This document shows, in pieces, positions 34,991 through 46,439 of a stretch of 64,000 nt of DNA (position 1 is its first letter; the number at the start of each line of letters is the position of its first letter). The DNA lies in contig NC_091971.1 of the NCBI RefSeq assembly GCF_036711975.1, positions 22,389,501 to 22,453,500 of the forward strand, read 5' to 3'. The notes below the pieces were generated by a model, which was not told where the DNA came from, ran no database searches, and saw only the letters and a program-made list of their open reading frames with translations. A program made the position numbers and the translations under genes. The stretch is from Onthophagus taurus (Eukaryota; Arthropoda; Insecta; Coleoptera; Scarabaeidae).

Positions 34991-36585
34991 CAGTTGCTCA
35001 CAAAATTGAGTATACGGCGGAATGGAAGATAGATAATTGTAAAAATTTCAAATAATTATTAATTTATTTTAAAGTTTGTGATATATATGTATTAACAACA
35101 ATTTTATTAACTAATTTGAATTCAAAATAATCCAGTTTTCCAAATAAAATAATAACAATATTAACAATAATAAAAAATGAAACGAAATTCACGCCACAAA
35201 ATTGAGTATACAGTTAGGGCAAAGTGAATAAGTTTAGTGTAGTATTATGTTTTAATAAGTTGTAAGCCCTCCATTGGCATCAATTGTCACCTGCATTCAC
35301 CGTGGCATTGAGTCCACTAACTTTTTGGTTTAGTTTGGCGAGATTCTATCCCAAATTTTACAAATTTAATTTTTTAATTCGTTTTATTTTCGACTCTTGC
35401 TATTTTTTAACTGAAACCTAACTTTTCTCCATAAATGTTCAATAGGATATCCGGAGACTGTGGTAGTGTTTTTAGTTGTTTTGAAGTATTGTATAATAAC
35501 CATTTCTTCATAAGGTATAATGTATCATCGGGATTATCATCTTGTTGGAACCAGAACACAGTCGGAAGGTTGACTCTTTAAGAACTTTGACGTAAATTAC
35601 GATTTAAAATATCTAAATAATAACAAAATTTTGTCATATTTTCCTCAATAAACTACAGTTCCAACACCGCTGGCTGCCACAGACCCGCACAGCATATCCC
35701 CACAGTGAAACGAAATTCACGCCATAAAATTGAGTATACAATAAAGAATTTATAATAATAATCAATTATTTTTAGTGTATACCTCGAATTACTGTGTTAC
35801 CACTTTACTAACATTAACATAACGTCAACAGTAAAACATGGGGTGGTTCAGTAATGCTGTGGGGATCAACGGCAGTCAGCGGCGTCTGAACTATGGAATT
35901 TATTGAAGCAAATATGACAAAATTTAGTTATTTGGATATTTTAAAACGCAAATTACGTCAAAGTCTCAAAAACTTAACCTTACGACTGTGTTCTGGTTCC
36001 AACAAGATAATGATCCAAAACATACGTCATACCTTGTGAAAGAATGATTATTATATAACACACCAAAACAACTGAAAACACCACCACAGTCTCCTGATCG
36101 TGAACCTGATATGTGAACCCCATTGAACATTTGTGGGGAGAAGTTAAATTTCAGTTAAAAAATAGCAACTGCTGAAACAAAAGCGAATTGAGAAATGAAA
36201 TTTGTAAAATTTGGGATAGAATCTCGCCAAACTACACCAACAAGTTAGTGGACTCAATGTCACTGCGAATGCAGGCGATAATTGACGCCAATGGAGGGCC
36301 TACAGCGTATTAAAACATAATACCCACCTAAACTTATTCACTTTTCCTTTACTGTACACTCAATTTTGTGACGTGAATTTCGTATCATTTGTCATTATTA
36401 TTAATATTGTGATTATTTTATTTGGAAAACTGGATTATTTTGTATTCAAATTAGTTAATAAGATTGCTGTTAATATATATATATATATATCACAAACTTT
36501 AAAATAAATTAATAATTATTTGAAATATTCACAATAAAATTATCTATTTTCCATTCTCCTGTATACTCAATTTTGTGAGGAACTG
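34991..36585. mobile_element. Palindromic Tc1 element (two half transposases)
   Basis: The ends CAGTTGCTCACAAAATTGAG and the complement of CAGTTCCTCACAAAATTGAG are flanked by TA (34989-34990 and 36586-36587). The plus-strand right half (35960-36250) encodes a Tc1 transposase tail with FWFQQDNDPKHTS and, after stops, LNICGEK-type sequence. The left half (about 35680-35270, minus) carries a second copy of the same segment (a QQD box from 35550). Additional TIR-like caaaattgagtatac words lie at 35199 and 35727. The structure is two truncated copies arranged tail-out, and the transposase is dead. Confidence 0.8.
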
Positions 36586-37815
36586 TATGCATTCAGCCAG
36601 CCGTAAGCTTTTATTTGAGATATAAAACATTAAAATCCGTCAAACCGTTCTTTAGTTATAGCGAATATAATCAAAATTAATTTTTTCTTATTGGGGGCTA
36701 GACTTCCAGTCGGCAGATTCGCGGGGTCATTTCAATGGCTGTACGCAGGTAATTAGTAAATTTTGAAATCAGGCATTTCCACCTTCGCATTCATTGTAGA
36801 TCATACTTTCGATCGAGATGTTAATGATTAAAATTGGTCAATTAGTTAAGGAGATAATTGATGTATTTTATTAATTAGTTTTTTGTGTTTTAATCAAAAT
36901 CCTTAAATACTTCGAATTGGGCAACCGACAACCGCATTCAGCCAGGCGAAAGCTATCGATTGAGATATAAAACATTAAAATCCGTCAAACCGTTCTCTAA
37001 CTATAGTCGATTTAGTTTAAATTATTTTTTTTATATTGGGGGCAAACTTTCGCTAGACTTTCGGGCGTTCATACGTGCATAAACAACGAGCCGAACACGG
37101 TGTCATTCCAAGGGCTGTACAAGGTTCACGGGAGAAAATTGAAATCGGGCATTTTGTGATTTCGATACAAGAAACTACGACGAATGGAATGACGTATAGA
37201 TCTTGATCATCAGCTACATCGTTTACGAGTTATCACCACTTAAAAAAGGTCATTTTTGTGTTATTTTCGAGTACCTTCGCATTATTTTGGCGTTTTAACG
37301 GAATTCGAGAAAGATTTCGAATCGGGAATTCCATTTTCGTATTGGTCAACGATTGAGCTTTCGAATGAGACATTGTTTATCGAAATCGGTTAACTGGTTC
37401 TCTTGTTATAATCAAAATACTATACAGTAGTCCCTCATTTTACGCGGTATTTTTATACGCGGATTCGCTTTAAGGTCGCCGTTCAATCACGTGATGTTCG
37501 CAAAAGTGCAAAAAAAATTTGTATAGTTCCGCTGTTGGTTAAAAGAGGTCGTCCTGAGCTCAATTCAGTTAAATTCAGTTATTCATAGCGACGCTTTTTT
37601 ATATCAGCTTACAATTAGTCATCCTACCGTTGAATAATTTTATTCGTTGGAGAATATATTCCGGTGTAGTCTTACGCGATTCCTATTCTCGATATTATTT
37701 GGTGTTTTTTTCGTGTTTTTTTGGCGTTCGAATGCCTTTTGGTTTGCGAAATCTTGAGGTTTGAAGGCCCTTTTAAAGTTATTAAACGCTTTCAAAAAAA
37801 CTTTATTATTTTAAC

Positions 37816-39405
37816 TAGTCTACAAAAAAAAACATAAAATATACATTTGACGCCACTGTATTTTTCTTATGTAATTTGGTCCCCTAAACCCAAAAATCAC
37901 ATTTAAAATTTTTTCTATGGATACGTTTTGAAGATATGATTTTTTTAGGGGTAATTTGATTATTTTTAGCAAATCTCGAGTTAGAGATGACTGAGCTGGT
38001 CGTGCTATTCATCAAACTAAAGAGTATTGTATAGCCAATAAATGGAATTAATACTTATTCCAATCGGTTTGGTACTTTTAAAACAATGTGAAAAGGGATT
38101 TTTTTTAGACGAAATGTGAACCAAAAATTCATTCGATATCCTTGAAGACTCCGTAAAGTTTGCTCTTTTAATAAGACAACAAGGTACGCAGGATGATGGA
38201 CTATGGAGAAATTACTAAAAATTATGATCTTCTATATGTAAGAGCACAGCTTTTTCCTGTACAGGGTGTCCCAATTTCGTTGTACGCATAGGCTATCTCC
38301 AAAACTAAAAGAGAAAGTAGCTTACATGTCGTGATCTCGTTTTTCGAGAAAATGCTAATGCCGAAAACTGCGAACAGCTATCGTCGTTTGTTTTCGCCCT
38401 ATCGGCAAAAATTAAAAATTTTGCAAAAACGACAATCACGAATATCTCACTCATTATCAAAGATGGAGTATTATAAATAAAACATTATATGGGCAACTTT
38501 TTACGAAAAATTCAGTGAACTTTCTTTTTGTAAATGGAAACCATAGTTGGGTATGAGCTAAAACAAATTGTCATTTTCCTCTGATAACAAATATATATAG
38601 TTTGTTGGGTATATTTCTTATAGTTATTGAATAATTAACAAAAATTCTTTTTGTTCTATCTGAAACTAATGTATGTATTTAAAAGTTAATGTTGCTATAG
38701 TGATAACCATACATACTATGATGGAAAATAATGTATCAGATAATTACCAAAGTTTGTATTTAAAAATTCGCTAACAAATCTGGTATTATGTGCTGGAATG
38801 TATAACAAAACTGAATAAAACTTTACAATGAATTTCGAAAATTATGAAAAATGTAACATGATGAAATGCTATATGTTATCAGATAAGAATGCGACGTTAG
38901 CTGCGGAATTATATTTCTCAAGGTATCCGAGCTGTGCTCTCACATATAGAAGATCATAATTTTTGGTAATTTTTCCACCGATTCTCATCCTGCGTATCTT
39001 GTTGTCTTCTAAAAAGAGCAAACTTTACGTAGAAGGTGAAAAAGAATTTTTCTGCGACTCCCCACGGATATTGAATGAATTTTTGGTTCACATTTTGTCC
39101 AAAAAATATCCCTTTTTCACATATTATGGGCCATTGTTTTAAAACTACCGAACCGATTGAAATAGGTATTAATACCATTTATTGGCTACACAATAGTCTT
39201 TAATTTGATGAATAGCACAACCTGATCTGTTATATCTAACTCGAGATATCCTGCAAATAGTTAACTAACCCCTAAAAAAATCATAGCTCCAAAACGCATC
39301 CATAGAAAAAATTTTAAATGTGATTTTTGGGTTTAGGGGACCAAATTACATAAGAAAAATACAGTGGCGTCAAATGTATATTTTATGAATTTTTCTTGTA
39401 GACTA
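37816..39405. mobile_element. Fold-back element with arms of about 440 bp, 1590 bp total
   Basis: The left end TAGTCTACAA is mirrored at the right end (ttgtagacta). Arms 37816-38255 and 38945-39405 are complementary with scattered mismatches (for example cagtggcgtcaaatg on the right). Between the arms, a segment starting acagggtgtcccaatttcg (38263) resembles the element at 25825. It ends with a short frame MNFENYEKCN...AAELYFSRYPSCAL (38829-38940), the best preserved trace of the N-terminal coding region of that CAGGGTG element group. Confidence 0.75.
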
Positions 39406-40730
39406 GTGTTATCAGTTAATATTGATCGATTACCACCAGCATTTATAGCTAACGATAAACTTGAAATTGCTTCTAATCAAAATTCAATTCCAAATAAATC
39501 TTTAAGAATACGTTTTCAAAATTGAAATATTTATAACTACTTGATTTACATTTCATTGTTAACCTTATTTCTTCTTGGAAGGGGGAGTATTTGTAGTGTC
39601 ATATCTACAAAATCCATTTCCTAAATCCAAGATGCCACCATATATTTTTCCTTCGTCAAACAAAAAGATTTAGGGACCTTGTTTTTTTAAAAATATATCT
39701 TGGCAACAAAAATTTGTTATTATATAAAATTATTCATTCCTTTCAATAAACTCATAGAAGACACACGTGTATAAAACTGCTTGACTAATTTAATTTTGAT
39801 TAAATGTTTTATTAATTATGTTGGGAAAATAAAATCTATTAACAATCCCACAACATTCAATACAACACGAAACTGTTCAAAGTTAAAATAATAAAGCAAT
39901 ATTTTATTCTTTAAATATCGCCATCTATAAGACGGTTGCCAAAATACCAAAGTTAGGTTGTTCAGTAGATTCCCTTACATATTTCAATAATTACGTGAAA
40001 ATTACACATTTTTAGATAAAACACAATCCTGAGATAACAACAAATCTATTATACTTGTACTGTCACGGAATCTCTTCTTATATTACACATCTAGTGAATG
40101 AAGCATTGTCACCTCGTTTAAGTGCTTAATTTGTCATAAAAGTCAGTTTTTATTACACCCTTTTTATGACAAAGTTTAGTAATTTATTATTGTTAATATA
40201 ACAACTATTTTATAAAATAAATTATGTCATTCACTACTACAATATGTGTACTTCAATCCTGTGTATTTACTTTTCTGTAATAATTTGGCAGAAAGTCATA
40301 AATGTGTTAGAAAGTAACCTCTATCGGCCTATATGGGCCCATATAAAAATGGCCATTGAACGGTGACCTTAACGCGGTTAAGAATTGGACACCAAAGCTT
40401 AATTTATGCGGTGGTCGATTCACTTTTACGTGGTTGCTTCACCAGAAATTTTACACGTGGCGTCGCGACGCATAGGCGCTCGACGTAAGGGAGCGCGACT
40501 CGTTGGCGTTACAGCGTATATGTTTGTGTTTTGACAATTTTTTTATAATAAATGGTAAGACATGATTTATATAAATATATACTTTTTTAGGTAGAAATGT
40601 ATTTAGATTATACATATATTACGTATATTTGGATTATGTTCCTATAAATTCCTTTTTTCCTTAGTTTTGAGTGTTGTTCATTTTGCATTCAATTTTTTGT
40701 AAATAATTTTATAATTTTAGGCAACTAATA

Positions 40731-42385
40731 TGGCAGATTCCAAACGATCTAGAAAAGTGTTATCACTGTTACAAAAATGTGCAATATTAGATGATTTAGA
40801 CAAAAAATGACTGTAGCAGAAGTGGCCAGAAAAAATAGCGTTAACGAATCTTCTATACGAACTATTCGCCAAAATAAAGAAAAAATTCGAAAAAGTATCG
40901 AATCCTCAGTCCGTGAATCTTCAAAATTTGTTACGTACTCCAGAAAAGGACCTATAGAAAAGGTGGAAAACGCGTTAGCTTTGTGGATTGAGGATCAAAC
41001 TCAAAAAAGAGTAGCTCTAAGCTCTGTTATAATTAGAGACAAAGCTACAAAACTATACGATAATTTTCTGAAAAATGAATCCTCTTCGTCAAATAGTGAA
41101 CTGAAACCATTTGTTGCAAGTAAGGGATGGTTCGACAAATTTAAAAATCGGCACAGCCTTCATAGTTTGAAATTGATGGGAGAGTCTGCTTTAGCCGATC
41201 ACGAAGCAGCAAAACTATATCCAGACAGTCTAATGAGGATAATTGAATACGGTTGTTATCTCCCACAAAAAGTATTCAATGCTGATGAGACTCTTTTGGA
41301 AAAAGATGCCTTCAAGAACATTCATATCAAAAAATGAAAAAACCGCCCCTGGCTTTAAGATGGCTAAAGATCGTCTTACTCTACTGCTTTGTTCAAATGC
41401 ATCTGGAGATTTTATTACCAAACCGTTATTGGTTTATAAATCATTAAATCCTAGAGCATAAAAAAATGAAGATAAATGAAAATTACCTGAATTTGGGAGG
41501 TCGAATAGTCGTGCTTGGATCACTGGAGACATTTTTGTAGATTGGTTACAAAATTGTTTTATACCAGAAGTAGAGAATTATTTAAAAAGGAACAATATTT
41601 CATTTAAAGTTTTGTTGTTGATAGATAATGCTCCCGGTCACCCTGCTAACCGACTACAAAGCTTAAATGAAAATGTCAAGATTGAGTTTTTGCCTCCTAA
41701 TAGAACCTCCCTTATTCAGCCTTTAGATCAAGGTATTATAGCTGCATTTAAAGCATATTATACCAGAATAACTTTTAAGAAGTTATTAGATAGTTTGGAA
41801 AGTGACTCGAAGCTAACTTTAACACAATGTTGGAAAAATTACAACATTGGTAATTGCATAGACAACATCGAAGAGTCCCGTCGTGAATTGAAAAAATCTA
41901 CATTGAATGGTTGCTGGAGAAAAATCTGGCCAACTGTTGTCATATCGGAGAAGGGCAATGACAACGATGTCAATTTACATACTAATGACATCCAGGCTAC
42001 AGTAACATTAGGCCAGTTGTTACCGGGAGTTGGATTTAGTGACCTCCAGTTGTCAGATATTGAAGAGCTACTCGAATCTCATAATTCTGAACTAACAGAA
42101 GAAGAGCTAGGAGATTTAGTAGCTAAGAATAATCAAGAATCCAGTGATAGTGACGATAATAAGGAAAACACACTCCCAGCTGAGTTAAGTCTCAAAACTG
42201 TTAATCAATGTTTAAAGATGGGAGAAGAATTAACAGATTTTTTGATAGAAAACGATCTTACTCCGCGTAGCTTAAAGGCACAACGTGAGATACTTAATGC
42301 CTTGGCACCTTATAAAAGTTTAGAGCAGAGGCTTCAAAATGAAACAAAACAATCAAAAATCACAGACTTTTTATCAAAGAAATAA
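40731..42385 (+). pseudogene. Tigger-type (CENP-B/DDE_1) transposase, frameshifted
   Basis: The enzyme would bind the Tigger TIRs through N-terminal helix-turn-helix domains and cut with a DDD triad. The start ATG at 40731 opens MADSKRSRKVLS. One missing base in an A-run at about 40805 shifts into MTVAEVARKNSVNESSIRTI (HTH). A CENP-B-type second HTH follows (KGWFDKFKNRHSLHSLK). Catalytic boxes: FNADET (41278), LLLIDNAPGHPA (about 41615) and PLDQGIIAAFK (about 41720). A second frameshift lies between 41290 and 41337, and stops lie near 41461-41478. The C-terminal part (LSKK end at 42385) is intact, including the acidic SDSDDNKEN stretch. With only a few lesions the copy is fairly young. Confidence 0.9.
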
Positions 42386-42711
42386 GTTGATTTTTTTTAT
42401 TAGTTCTCTATCAGACAAAAATATCAGTTCCTTTTTTTAACTGTAATATGTATAAATATTATTTGTTTTGTATTGTTTATTTTATTTAATATTATAATAT
42501 AATGTTTATTTATAATAAAAGTATGTACATACTTTAAAAGTCGATAATTTCTTAGTCGTTAGAACCAAACCCCCCTAATTACATATAATTCAATGCTTCA
42601 ATTTACGCGATTTCATGTACATGTAAAATCCTATCTAATTAGGGGCTAGAAAAATTGGGGGCTAACATCGCATAGGTTGCAACGACGACCAAGGACAGTT
42701 AACACAGGACT

Positions 42712-42867
42712 ACCAACTGAGAAGCATCACCTAGCGTGATATAGTTTAAGTGAAACCAAACTGTTTAATTATTTAAGTTGTTTTTATGTTAATCAACAAT
42801 ATAACATAGTTTGAACATTTTGGTTTCACTTAAACTATATCACGCTAGGTGATGCTTCTCAGTTGGT
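42712..42867. mobile_element. Hairpin MITE, 156 bp
   Basis: The left arm ACCAACTGAGAAGCATCACC continues without mismatch through tagcgtgatatag to aaaccaaa. It is fully complementary to the right arm that ends at 42867. The loop is about 55 bp. Perfect arms of about 49 bp suggest recent mobility. The target duplication is unclear, with taccaac at the left and gttggtggta at the right. Confidence 0.75.
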
Positions 42868-42901
42868 GGTATGAACAAATCATGATTCAGAAATATTCAA
42901 A

Positions 42902-43885
42902 TCACTGAAGAAAACTTTAACCTCAGAATCAACATTAGTACATTATAATGAAAATTTACCACTTTACGTCAGTAGTGATGCATCGGTAAGAGAAGCAGGA
43001 GCGGTGCTAGCTCACAAAATACCCGACGATACCCTAAGACCTGTTGCATTCACATCCCGTACTTTTACAGACATAGAAACCAGATATTCGACAATTGATA
43101 AAGAAGCATTAGCTATTGTCTATGCGGTAACAAAATTTCACCAATATCTGTACGGACGACATTTTTATCTTTTAACCGACCATAAACGCGAAACACCAAA
43201 AATAGCAAGTAATCGATTGTTAAGATGGGCGATGTTATTGAACAGTTATAATTACACCATCAGATATACACCCGGATAACAAAATTAAGCGGCGGACGCT
43301 TTGTCAAGATTACCTATCTATGAAGATACACCAAGTAAAAATGAAGCGATTGGTCTACCAAAGCGAGGACATCTGCTGCACCTACGAGTTAAACATCTGC
43401 CGATGTCAAGAAAAGAATTACAGAAAGAAGTTTTTAGGGATTACGTGTTGTGCAAAATAATACCATATATTAAAACATATTGGCTTGATAAAGATATACT
43501 TCCAAATGAACTGATCCCATATTACGAAAAAAGGGATGAGCTATCGTATGAGGAAGATATGATTCTTTGGAAGGGAAGGATATGTATTCCAGAAAAACTT
43601 CCCAAAACAATACTAAAGATGTTGCATGAGGGACACGCGGGAATCACAGGAATGCAGAGTATGGCGAAATTACACGTCTACTGGCCAAATATCAACAACG
43701 ATATACAAAAGTTTATAGAACATTGCGAGTATTGTCAAAGTTCGAGAAAGAGTACCCAACATCTACCTCTATATTCATGGGCAGCACCACCAGTTCCGTG
43801 GTCACGAATCCATCTGGATTTTGCAGGACCGTTTGAAGGAAGAATGTGGTTAGTGGTTATCGACGCCTACTCCAAACGGATTTAA
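42902..43885 (+). pseudogene. Ty3/gypsy retrotransposon pol fragment (RNase H - integrase)
   Basis: The RNase H domain shows YVSSDASVREAGAVLAH (about 42961-43010), FTSRTFTDIETRYSTIDKEA and LLTDHK, then the tether WAMLLNSYNYTIRYTPG. A stop near 43277-43279 and a second one nearby interrupt the frame, which resumes with ADALSRLP. The integrase N-terminal HHCC finger follows (HEGHAGITGMQSM...YWPNI, then CEYCQ) and the start of the catalytic core (HLDFAGPF with the first Asp, then WLVVIDAYSK). The frame ends in TAA at 43883. Protease, RT, most of the integrase core and LTRs are missing. Confidence 0.9.
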
Positions 43886-43955
43886 CAGAACAAAATGGAA
43901 ACACAACAACAAGAAAAACGTAAACATTTTAATTTCTAATTGTTCTAATTGAGGT

Positions 43956-44505
43956 CTAATTGTTCTGCCTTGTTATCGATTCTTGATGCCAAGTGTTAGT
44001 GAAACTAAATTCTTCATCTGCGGCAGTGGCTGCTGTTTTGTCGGAGGCAGGTGTGGTTGGTGTCATCAACCTCCTCGTGTTTTGGTAGGTTTTGGTGCGT
44101 GCAGCGCAGGTTTGGGTTGGTGTATGGTTATTGAGTTGAGCATCGATTCTATGGACATGGGGATTGTTAAGCCACACTATAGTAGTATTCACGATAGTAT
44201 TCCGCGATTAAGAAGACGAAGCTGAAGATTTGAGCATTCTACCAAGTGTAACGCTTAAGTATTTTGATCTTTTGTTGTGGGTAAGCCAGGTGTTCTCGAA
44301 TTGTGTTCTAAGCTTTCTGTAGATAGGTTTATTGTTTACATAAAAACATGTTAACTCCGTTTTGCTGGCGTTAGGTTGAAGATGCCTTCTTCAGAAGTAC
44401 TTTTGCAGATTCTCGACATCGGCTCTCAGGATCTTCTCTAATTCTTCGAACGATATACATCTTCTTTTAAGAGCTCTGTCATCGGCGTAGCCGTGCTTTT
44501 TATAC
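43956..44505 (-). pseudogene. Non-LTR reverse transcriptase fragment
   Basis: Read from 44505 leftwards: HGYADDRALKRRC (catalytic YADD), ELEKILRADVENLQKYF, then after a stop RRHLQPNASKTELTCF, YLSVTLGRML. Further on, VWLNNPHVHRIDAQLNN (44180-44140) matches the conserved post-RT block with an H..ID.QLN pattern. The frame around 43956-44192 is open but decayed at its end. It differs from the Jockey copies in this window. The 5' part is absent. Confidence 0.7.
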
Positions 44506-44554
44506 TTTATTTCTTTCGTTATAAACACGAAAGCTTTCACAGCCGGTGTTAATT

Positions 44555-44610
44555 AAACTAAAACTAGAACTAACACTAGCACTATCACTAGAACTAACAG
44601 AAACAAGTTC
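44555..44610. repeat. ctagaac minisatellite fragment
   Basis: cacagccggtgttaattaaa followed by ctaaaactagaactaacact and agcactatcactagaactaa. It is a short copy of the family described at 27325-28230, with the same ggccg/taattaaac junction as at 23490 and 58840. Confidence 0.7.
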
Positions 44611-45126
44611 GAAACACTTCGAACCTATCAAATTCGAATCAGTATTCTTGTGTCTTGCTAACTTTAGCGATCTCTTTATCGATAGCACACTCCTACGAAG
44701 TTCTCATTTGCTTTCTAGTTAAGTCTACAGCTTATTCTTGACAAGACAAAGCTTAACGAAAACATTTTATAACGTGTAAATGAAAAAGTCAACTCCAAAA
44801 TTCGATACAGTACATACATACATTGTTTTCAGTATTTGATATCAATGATAATAAGATGATTCATCGCTGCAATGGTGGAAAGAAATTGGGTTAAAAATAC
44901 CGCGATATATATTTTTAAATTTAATCTAAATTCTGAAGATTTACGTACTTACTAGTAAAATAAACCTATTTATCCTGGGATATAGCGAAATAATCCTTTA
45001 TCAAGAAAATGAGATGCCTAATACTTGGATTTTTGATAACAAAGTAATTATTAAAACAGAAATTATATATTTTTTATTTATTTTGTTCAATACTTTTATG
45101 CAGGAAAGATAATTTTCTGCTTTAAA
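44611..45126. other. Upstream region of serine protease homologue
   Basis: AT-rich sequence with no ORF. An attatatatttttta stretch at about 45062-45076 might serve as a TATA element for the gene starting at 45127, but it lies in very AT-rich DNA and cannot be distinguished from background. Confidence 0.3.
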
Positions 45127-46130
45127 ATGTTAAAACTATTCGTTTTTATAATTTCATTAGGTTTCGTATTTGGGGTAAGTAATGTTCATTATTACAATAA
45201 ATTATTAAAAATTATTAAATTTTATTTAATAAGGATACCAATGATTTCGATAATCAATCGCGAATTATAAGTGGAACATTGGCTCAAGCGGGGCAATATC
45301 CGTGGATGGTAGCCATAACTGTAACACGAAGTCAACGCACAGTGTTTTGTGGAGGTTCTCTTATTTCCGAAAATCGCGTTTTAACAGCAGCTCACTGCGT
45401 AGATGGGTAAAAATCTTTTTAAAATTTGTGAATAATATTTTTATCGTACTATTATTACCATAGTAATGAAGTCCGAAGACTTTCCTTAAATTTTGGAGGA
45501 GTCAGATTGGGACCAAACGAAGATAATCGCCAGACAGTTCTAATAACGGAAATTAGGAATACCACCATTACAGTTCATGAACAATATAATCCTATATACA
45601 TGGAACACGATATTGCAATAATACGATTGACAAATAATATTGTATTTAATGATCGAATTCAAAGGATACAATTGCCAACAACAGCTAACCCTATTACGGT
45701 GAGTGACGGCCAGCTAGTTCGCGTTAGCGGATGGGGTATGGAAAGTACTGCTGCCAATGGTTTAAGTGATCGTTTAAGATGGGCTGATCTTACCGTAAAT
45801 TCTACATCTTGTGGTACACATTTTGATCGGGATATAATTATTTGCGCTTATTCAATTAATGGAAACAATATTTGTGATGTAAGATTATTAATTTTTACAA
45901 TTTTCCTATAAGAAAAATAAAACTAAACTTGTGTTAACTAAACTTTTTAGGGTGATTTCGGAAGTCCTATTGTCAACTACAATTCACTAAATGTAGGTAG
46001 TTCTGTTCTGGTGGGAGTTGCTAGCTTTCTACTTGGAGATGGTTGTGGTACTACGTCACCAGCTGGATTTACACGTATCTCGGATACAAGCATTTTAAGT
46101 TGGATAAATGAGCAACTCCGGTTACCATAA
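45127..46130 (+). CDS. Secreted serine protease homologue (catalytic Ser replaced by Phe)
   Basis: Four exons (45127-45174, 45234-45406, 45464-45878, 45951-46130) with GT..AG introns give 271 aa in frame. Residues 1-16 (MLKLFVFIISLGFVFG) are a signal peptide and activation would follow Arg26 (R/IISG). Chymotrypsin-fold landmarks: CGGSLI, LTAAHC (His70 = His57), HDIAIIRL (Asp123 = Asp102), SGWG, and Cys pairs for the 42-58, 168-182 and 191-220 bridges. The nucleophile box reads CDGDFGSP in place of GDSGGP: Phe215 replaces Ser195 (TTC where TCC would be Ser), and Gly197 is Ser. It should be non-catalytic, like insect SPHs that act as cofactors or binding proteins. No stop or frameshift is seen; a polyadenylation signal AATAAA lies at 46267. 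It is probably a paralogue of the gene at 54988, since the intron after His-box ..DG is at the same place. Confidence 0.9.
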
Positions 46131-46266
46131 TATTCAAGAACAAAATACTGAAGCACCTAATTATTAGATTTAATTTAAGTATCCTGTATTACCAAACTGT
46201 TGAAAATGTATGCCGTAATGTTAACTTTGAAAATTTTTAATTATCTATAAAGAAATTTAATGAGTA

Positions 46267-46272
46267 AATAAA
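46267..46272 (+). terminator. Polyadenylation signal AATAAA of the protease homologue
   Basis: The AATAAA lies 137 bp after the TAA at 46128-46130, in an A/T-rich 3' UTR. Confidence 0.5.
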
Positions 46273-46439
46273 AACTGTAATAAAATTTTAATTGTTTAAT
46301 TAATTTTTGCAATGAAAATTTGTTTGTAATGACTTATTGCTAAATCATCAAATGGCAAAAATATTGGTGTTAAACGTATATGTTGTAGTGCGCAAGATTC
46401 GCTTATCTGGCGGTACAATTTCATTTGAGTGTGATTTTA

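Larger units (their letters stand above)
37425..42617 (+). mobile_element. Tigger-like DNA transposon, interrupted
   Basis: Comparison with the empty arm at about 34688 (tactatacatgtaaaatcc) shows the insertion precisely: the arm sequence stops at TA 37423-37424 and resumes after TA 42618-42619. The left end is CAGTAGTCCCTCATTTTACGCGG. The right end is weaker (complement: CATGAAATCGCGTAAATTG). It carries a broken Tigger transposase (40731-42385) and a nested fold-back element (37816-39405). The stretches 39406-40730 and 37425-37815 are non-coding arms with more acgcgg words. Confidence 0.85.
29758..42677. mobile_element. Giant fold-back composite element, 12.9 kb, 9-bp target duplication
   Basis: The ends are ACCTATGCGAAGTTAGCC and the complement of ACCTATGCGATGTTAGCC, followed inside by ccccaatt. 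The direct repeat TGCAACGAC lies outside on both sides (29749-29757 and 42678-42686), as expected for a single insertion. The interior has long inverted arms: 29758-32900 pairs with about 32950-34757 (axis near 32940), and a third arm follows at 34760-37424 and 42618-42677. Nested insertions are a Tc1 element (34991-36585) and a Tigger element (37425-42617) that itself holds a fold-back element (37816-39405). A 9-bp duplication fits Mutator-like or Drosophila FB-type elements. No matching transposase is visible, so it was presumably mobilised in trans. Confidence 0.8.
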
